The position numbers and the translations under genes are program-made. Source: Stentor coeruleus (lineage: Eukaryota > Ciliophora > Heterotrichea > Heterotrichida > Stentoridae). From it: a stretch of DNA of 43,947 bases. Shown here one piece after another: positions 39,286 through 43,947 of the stretch. Within the stretch, counting starts at the first letter, position 1, and each line of letters opens with the position of its first letter. Location: NCBI GenBank assembly GCA_001970955.1, contig MPUH01000594.1:1-43947 (forward strand), read 5' to 3'. The notes under the pieces are model-generated. The model saw only the letters and a program-made list of their open reading frames with translations. It searched no databases and had not been told where the DNA came from.

Positions 39286-42200
39286 TTAATCAGATAACAA
39301 ATTATTACTACTTGAGTCATAATTTACTTCACTTAGAGATCTATTTTTGTCAGAATTTTTAAAGCTTTTCTTATGTGAGTTTGGTTTTTTTTCGCTTTTT
39401 TTATCATTTAACTTTTTAAAAACTATGCTTCTTTTATTATCAAACTCTTTAGAAACTATACTTTTTTTATCATCAAAATTTGTAGAAACTACGCTTCTTT
39501 TATCATCAGACACTTTAGAAACTGCACTTTTTTCATCATGAGACTCTTTAGAATCTACGTTTTTTTTATGTTTTTTATCAGAAACAATGATAGATTGTTT
39601 TTCATCTACATTTTTATAAGTTTTTTCTGCTAAATTCGGTTTATTTTTATCCCTAAAGAGTTGTGGCGAATAACTTATAGATGATATTCTTTCTATTGTC
39701 ATAAAATCATGAGATTTCTGTCTATAATTTTGTTCTTCACTTTCACTTTCATCATAAAAAGATTCGCTATTTTCTTTTGAACTACTTTTTTCATGATCAC
39801 TCGACTCATTAGAACTTAATCGTTTTTCTTGAAACTTTTTCATTTTTTCTTGAAATTTTGGTGTCTCAAGTTTGTGTTCAATAATTATTTTTTCTTCCTC
39901 AAGATTGGGGATAATTTTTTTTTCTTGATTTTTTTCATAAGTTTTTAAATTTGAAATTTGTCGGTTTGATTTTTTCTGTTCAAAAAAATCATTTTCAGTT
40001 TTTTTAGGTATATTTTTTTTTGATGAATATTTTGTTGCTATAGGTTTATTTGGATTTGAATAAGATTTTATTTTATTGTTATTTTGTGGTGTTGAAGAAA
40101 ATTGTGATTTAGAATAAAATTGATATTCTGATCCAGAACCAAAACCAGAGTCAGATCTTGATTCATATTCTGAGTTAGTTCTTGACTTTGAATCAAATTT
40201 AGATACTATTTTTAAATCAGATATTGTCCCTGGTTTTGAATCAGATATTGTCCCTGGTTTTGAATCAGATAATGACTCTGGTTTTGAATCAGATTNCGAC
40301 TCTGGTTTTAAATCAGATATTGTCCCTGGTTTTGAATCAGATAATGACTCTGGTTTTGAATCAGATTTAAACTCTAATTTTAAATCAAATTTATTTAAAC
40401 TGCTTGATGAACTACTTGATCTTTTATCTTTAGTCATAGGAAATCCAGTTTTTTTCAAAGCTTTTTTCATATCTTTATAAGGAATGACATATTCTGATTT
40501 TTCCATTTTATCAAAATACTTAAAAAACAATTGGGTCAGAGGCTCATCTATAAAAACATCCAATTTTTTCATACTTTCAACAAACCCATCATTCCAAATC
40601 AATGAGTTTTTTATATTAAAAACCTCTTTCAAATTTAGTTCTCGTAAATATACAGAATGACTAATTTTCTTTATATAACATTCACCAATAATCTTGATAT
40701 AATCTTTAAAACTTTTCTCTAAATAATTTAAAAATATACGAAAAATATTTGCATATAACACTGTTCCAAAAATGAAATCCTCATCATAAAAAAAACTTTT
40801 GATATAATATTTCAATCCAATACTTACATGAATTCCTAAAATCTCAAAAGCTATAAAAAGCTCATTTTCTCTTATAATCCCATTCTTGTCTTTATCAAAA
40901 ACTTCACATGTTTTATATAGTTCCGAGTAATTTACCGAAAATATTCTCGCCAACTCCTTATCAAACCCTTCTCTATCTTTTTCTTCTAATAATATCCAGT
41001 CTGGGGTCATTTTCCTAGCATTTTCCACAAACTTATACGGTGTAATAAAATTTTCACTATTAGCAAAATAAAAAACAAGCTTTTTTACAAACTGTTTATC
41101 CCTTTCAAAAAACTTCAACTTCATATTTTGAATAAAAATGCATATCTGATCAATATTCAATGGTTTATACGTATTATTAAACCCTTTACCAAAAATTCCT
41201 TCATGAATTTCCTGTTTGCCAATTTTTTTCTCTTGTAAATCAAGGACAAATTTCTGAACATACTCAGGATAATACTCTTCCATATTTGGGTATATAATAA
41301 ACCCATTATAATTAAATATTTTCATATCATATTTCTTTTTTGGTTCAATGTTTTTTATTTGATCCTGTAGTTTTTCTATGATTTTCTTATATTTCTCAAC
41401 TTTTTTATCAAGTTTTTCATTTAAAGTTTTCAATTTCCTTATGTTTTCTTCATAGTTTTTACCACTATGTTTTGAACCTTCAATTTTTTTATACAACTCA
41501 GTGTTTTCTTTTTTGAGCTTATCGTTTTTATCTTTACCTTTTCTGATATTTTCTTCAAGATCTTTATTTGTATTCTGTAGAATTTCGATGGTTTTGTTAA
41601 GTTCTAAGGCTCGTTCTTTGTTTAGATCATCTTTTTCTTTTAGTTTTTTTTTGTAGTTTTCGATAGTATTTGTATTTATTTTTTGTATTTCTTCTATATT
41701 TTTATTGAGGTCTTGTATTTGAAATTTATACTTTTCATCTTGATTTTTGCTTTTATTCTTATAGTCTTCTATGATATTTAGGTATTCTTGTATTTTTTCT
41801 GTTAGTCTTTGGGTGTTTTCTGTAAGTTCCTGTTTGATTTTTTCATCTTTTTTAATGATCTCGTTTAACTCAGAATTTTTTTCAATGTATTTCTGTGTTT
41901 TAGCTAATTCATGTGTTAGGTTTTTTTCTCTATCTTTAATTTGTTTTATGATATTTTCAAGATCGTCTTTTTCTTTTTGTAATGTTTTTTTGTCTTCGAG
42001 GTGAACCGTTATTTGAACTTCTAAACCTTTTATCAGCACTTCGGTATCAGAAAGTTTTTTCCTTAGGGCTGCATTTTTAGCGCATCTATAGGTTTTTTCG
42101 TACATGTAAATTTTCTGTCTTGCTTGTTCCAGATCAAATTCTGTCTTCCTGAGCATTTGCTTAAGTTTTGATAATATGTGGATGTTTTCATATCCAGGTT

Positions 42201-42495
42201 TTTCAACACCCTGAGTGAGTTCTTGAATCAGAATATATTGTTTATCCAGTTCATCATATGATCTTTGCAGTTTAGTCATGAGCATTGTGTTTTTTTCCTT
42301 ATACGTATTCGCAAGAATTTTTAAACTCATGTTATCCTTAGCAAGTGTTTCTTTATCTGGAATAAGCATTTTTCTATTAAACCCTCCTGATGAAATATCA
42401 GAAATACTGTTTCTATCGCTTTGCATGTCATGTTTTTGCCTTTTTGGGCTTGGTCTTCTTGATGGTGTTTCTTTTGACACACGGTTTAAAGACAT
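39286..42495 (-). CDS. Large coiled-coil protein with EF-hand region and Ser-rich repeats
   Basis: A 1069-residue single-exon protein. Residues about 50-390 form a long Lys/Glu-rich coiled coil. A globular region (about 395-690) includes one canonical EF-hand loop, DKDKNGIIRENE (534-545), and a second, degenerate helical pair. Residues about 700-770 hold short repeats of the form (S/D)SKPG/E-(T/S)-(I/L)-SD, interrupted by N at 40296 (residue 734). The tail is Ser/Lys-rich and includes repeats built on DDK(K/R)S(I/V)V(S/F)K. The layout suits a Ca2+-responsive cytoskeletal or cortical fibre protein, as abundant in contractile ciliates, but that role is inferred. No named family is assigned. Confidence 0.85.
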   Translation of the reverse strand: MSLNRVSKETPSRRPSPKRQKHDMQSDRNSISDISSGGFNRKMLIPDKETLAKDNMSLKILANTYKEKNTMLMTKLQRSYDELDKQYILIQELTQGVEKPGYENIHILSKLKQMLRKTEFDLEQARQKIYMYEKTYRCAKNAALRKKLSDTEVLIKGLEVQITVHLEDKKTLQKEKDDLENIIKQIKDREKNLTHELAKTQKYIEKNSELNEIIKKDEKIKQELTENTQRLTEKIQEYLNIIEDYKNKSKNQDEKYKFQIQDLNKNIEEIQKINTNTIENYKKKLKEKDDLNKERALELNKTIEILQNTNKDLEENIRKGKDKNDKLKKENTELYKKIEGSKHSGKNYEENIRKLKTLNEKLDKKVEKYKKIIEKLQDQIKNIEPKKKYDMKIFNYNGFIIYPNMEEYYPEYVQKFVLDLQEKKIGKQEIHEGIFGKGFNNTYKPLNIDQICIFIQNMKLKFFERDKQFVKKLVFYFANSENFITPYKFVENARKMTPDWILLEEKDREGFDKELARIFSVNYSELYKTCEVFDKDKNGIIRENELFIAFEILGIHVSIGLKYYIKSFFYDEDFIFGTVLYANIFRIFLNYLEKSFKDYIKIIGECYIKKISHSVYLRELNLKEVFNIKNSLIWNDGFVESMKKLDVFIDEPLTQLFFKYFDKMEKSEYVIPYKDMKKALKKTGFPMTKDKRSSSSSSSLNKFDLKLEFKSDSKPESLSDSKPGTISDLKPESXSDSKPESLSDSKPGTISDSKPGTISDLKIVSKFDSKSRTNSEYESRSDSGFGSGSEYQFYSKSQFSSTPQNNNKIKSYSNPNKPIATKYSSKKNIPKKTENDFFEQKKSNRQISNLKTYEKNQEKKIIPNLEEEKIIIEHKLETPKFQEKMKKFQEKRLSSNESSDHEKSSSKENSESFYDESESEEQNYRQKSHDFMTIERISSISYSPQLFRDKNKPNLAEKTYKNVDEKQSIIVSDKKHKKNVDSKESHDEKSAVSKVSDDKRSVVSTNFDDKKSIVSKEFDNKRSIVFKKLNDKKSEKKPNSHKKSFKNSDKNRSLSEVNYDSSSNNLLSD
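40241..40367 (-). repeat. Short coding repeats with N join
   Basis: A 55-bp block (40241-40295) recurs at 40313-40367 around N40296, inside a naturally repetitive SDSKP-type array. The 72-nt period is in frame, so the reading frame is not disturbed, but the true repeat number is uncertain. Confidence 0.8.
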
Positions 42496-42518
42496 ATTTT
42501 CCTAATTACCCTATAGTA

Positions 42519-43607
42519 TTATTTCTTAGCTTTTAGTCTACTTGAAATGAACATACCAATAGCGAAGTAATCTAAAGAGACATGACTAGGTTTTTGAGTA
42601 GAATGCCCAAGAGGACTTTCATAGCGTATTTTATCAAAGTCTTTATTGGCTAAGAAATTGCTAAAAGCTGCAGGCTTTGTATACCGGGATTTAGGTGAGT
42701 TCTTTGGTGAACCAATGACTGAGTTGTTTTTAGATGGAGGGACACTTAGGAAATGCTGACTTCTTCTTGATTTCGCTGTTACTGGAGGAGGGGGAGGGCT
42801 TAACCAAGCTATAAGAAGCTCTTTCCCATCTAAGGAGTACAGCTTGTTGATCTGTTCAGTCACTTGAAGCAAGGATTTTTCATTAACATTAATCAAATGT
42901 TCATACTTATCAATATACATCTGATGAAAAGTAACCAAATTATAAAGCCACTGGCCAACAACTTTTACTTCCCCATTGCTAATCCCTTCAGGTCCTTCTA
43001 AATCATACCATCTACAATGAACCTGTTGATCTTCATATGTATCCAAGTCCAAAATAAAGCTTCCAATAAACTCAGGATGTCTTTCATCATCCCATACCTC
43101 AACCTCAATCAAATGATTTTTATTAGAAACTGGAATAACTAGCCTTGAACTCCAAACAGGATCTGCTGTATCTGAAATCATAGGGCTTTGAAATACAACT
43201 TTTTCATCGCATTTTACTGAAAAAAACGGGTCAGCAGTATTATTTGTATTCATAGCAGGAAGTTCTCTAGCTTCTTCTATAATCAAACTTAACTTACTAT
43301 CTTTCATGATTTTCTCAGTCAAAGATGATGTGGCAACTTCTTCATCATACTTAGCTAAATGCATACGTTTTTTTACCTTATATTGATTGATTTGATATTT
43401 AAGGTATTCTTCTTGATCTTGAAGTCTTGTTATTTCTCCTTGAAAACCATCTAGAAAATCAGAGAAATACACTGAGGATGGTAGCATGTCAGTGTTAACT
43501 TCGATTCCAAGGTATTTTTTTAGAGCTCTTGTTGTAAAGCAACTCCCACCAGCCGAAATTTCGGCATGGATTTTTTCTAATTGTTTCACTCTTCCACGAC
43601 TAGTCAT
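42519..43607 (-). CDS. C2-domain protein with N-terminal helical region
   Basis: A 362-residue protein when started at ATG 43607 (MTSRGRVKQ); the frame extends three codons upstream only to a TTG. Residues about 1-95 are helical, with a likely coiled coil around ITRLQDQEEYLKYQINQYKV. A C2 domain follows (about 100-220), with LSLIIEEARELPAMNTNN, TADPFFSVK and VEVWDDERHPEFIG. Acidic residues at the loop positions (ADPF, DDE) suggest Ca2+ binding. After it come a helix (YIDKYEHLINVNEK) and a disordered, Pro/Ser-rich basic tail with a PPPPP run. It ends 24 bp upstream of the start of the coiled-coil/EF-hand gene on the same strand. The exact family is not recognised. Confidence 0.88.
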   Translation of the reverse strand: MTSRGRVKQLEKIHAEISAGGSCFTTRALKKYLGIEVNTDMLPSSVYFSDFLDGFQGEITRLQDQEEYLKYQINQYKVKKRMHLAKYDEEVATSSLTEKIMKDSKLSLIIEEARELPAMNTNNTADPFFSVKCDEKVVFQSPMISDTADPVWSSRLVIPVSNKNHLIEVEVWDDERHPEFIGSFILDLDTYEDQQVHCRWYDLEGPEGISNGEVKVVGQWLYNLVTFHQMYIDKYEHLINVNEKSLLQVTEQINKLYSLDGKELLIAWLSPPPPPVTAKSRRSQHFLSVPPSKNNSVIGSPKNSPKSRYTKPAAFSNFLANKDFDKIRYESPLGHSTQKPSHVSLDYFAIGMFISSRLKAKK

Positions 43608-43947
43608 ATTTACCAATAGTTTAAAATAAAAATTTTAAATTACTTTTTTTGAACAAGTCTAAAGATAAGAGATCCTGTGGTTGTGGATAGGTTGAAAATA
43701 CGTTTTATGGGCTTTGTTGTAGAGGTTTATTAGTTTTTGTTATTAGAATGAAGAATGTGCCTTTTTGGATATTTTTATAGGTTTTGGAGATGATAAGGAG
43801 TTTTTTGTATGAGGCGATTTAGTTTTAGATACTTGATAGGCTGAGGTTTTAGATTGGGATACTGTGTTTTTATATTGGGTAAGGTAGAAATTTAGATTAA
43901 AAAGTTTATGTGGAGGATTTTTATTTTAGGTAAGTTGTGGGTTTTTA
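43608..43947. other. 5' flank of the C2 gene to window end
   Basis: G/T-rich on the + strand, which fits the upstream side of a - strand gene. No gene is seen before the window ends. Confidence 0.5.

Noticed and set aside
564-43607. Reassigned stop codons (ciliate code)
   Set aside because: Long frames contain no in-frame stops beyond the introns, and TAA, TAG and TGA all serve as terminators (TGA for the SPAG1-like gene).
1-43947. tRNA, rRNA or snRNA genes
   Set aside because: Scanning both strands of the spacers by eye gave no B-box with cloverleaf context and no U1/U2/U4/U5/U6 or SRP signature. A covariance search would be needed to be certain.

Overview
The window looks like a macronuclear scaffold from a heterotrich ciliate, most likely Stentor (possibly S. 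coeruleus). It is AT-rich, gene-dense DNA with short intergenic gaps. It uses the standard genetic code: TAA, TAG and TGA all end genes, with no reassigned stops inside the long frames. At least five introns are exactly 15 nt, of the form GTAA...TAG, which is the known hallmark of Stentor. No bacterial or organellar genes, tRNAs, rRNAs, transposases or CRISPR arrays were seen.

Layout. 564-1484 (+) is a PP2C phosphatase. 2093-2794 (-) is an unknown acidic protein. 3498-7684 (+) is an LRRC9-like leucine-rich repeat protein. 7805-9295 (+) is a copine. 10070-15676 (-) is a giant protein of about 46 tandem miniature RING-like Cys/His modules. 16888-19056 (+) is a cyclic-nucleotide-gated K+ channel with a zinc knuckle. 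20272-21849 (+) is a membrane histidine kinase with one intron. 22225-22740 (-) and 23157-23669 (-) are small unknown proteins. 24135-27455 (-) is a second, shorter protein of the Cys/His array family. 28277-28669 (-) is FAM136A-like, and 29111-30301 (-) is a DGAT1/SOAT-type acyltransferase. 30642-31811 (+) is a SHIPPO (PGPGxY) repeat protein. 32324-33523 (-) is a PX-BAR sorting nexin with one intron, and 33582-34463 (-) is stomatin-like 2. 35140-36868 (+) is a SPAG1-like TPR protein with one intron, and 37581-38480 (+) is a double-FHA protein with one intron. 39286-42495 (-) is a large coiled-coil/EF-hand protein, and 42519-43607 (-) is a C2-domain protein.

Themes. Three genes have cilium or axoneme homologues (LRRC9, SHIPPO/ODF3, SPAG1). 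Several others belong to membrane, Ca2+ or phospho-signalling families (copine, C2, CNG channel, histidine kinase, PP2C, double FHA). The strongest candidate for undescribed biology is the pair of intracellular giant Cys/His arrays, about 19% and 16% cysteine. They share an N-terminal architecture, and the larger one holds six perfect 34-residue repeats in which the usual Cys-x-His ligand pair has become Cys-x2-Cys.

Assembly caution. Six single N bases (315, 3696, 19386, 30612, 35593, 40296) each sit between near-identical direct repeats. These look like scaffolding joins that left overlapping contig ends duplicated. Two of them create false frameshifts, in the LRRC9-like and SPAG1-like genes. 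Collapsing either duplication restores one continuous frame whose length is an exact multiple of three.
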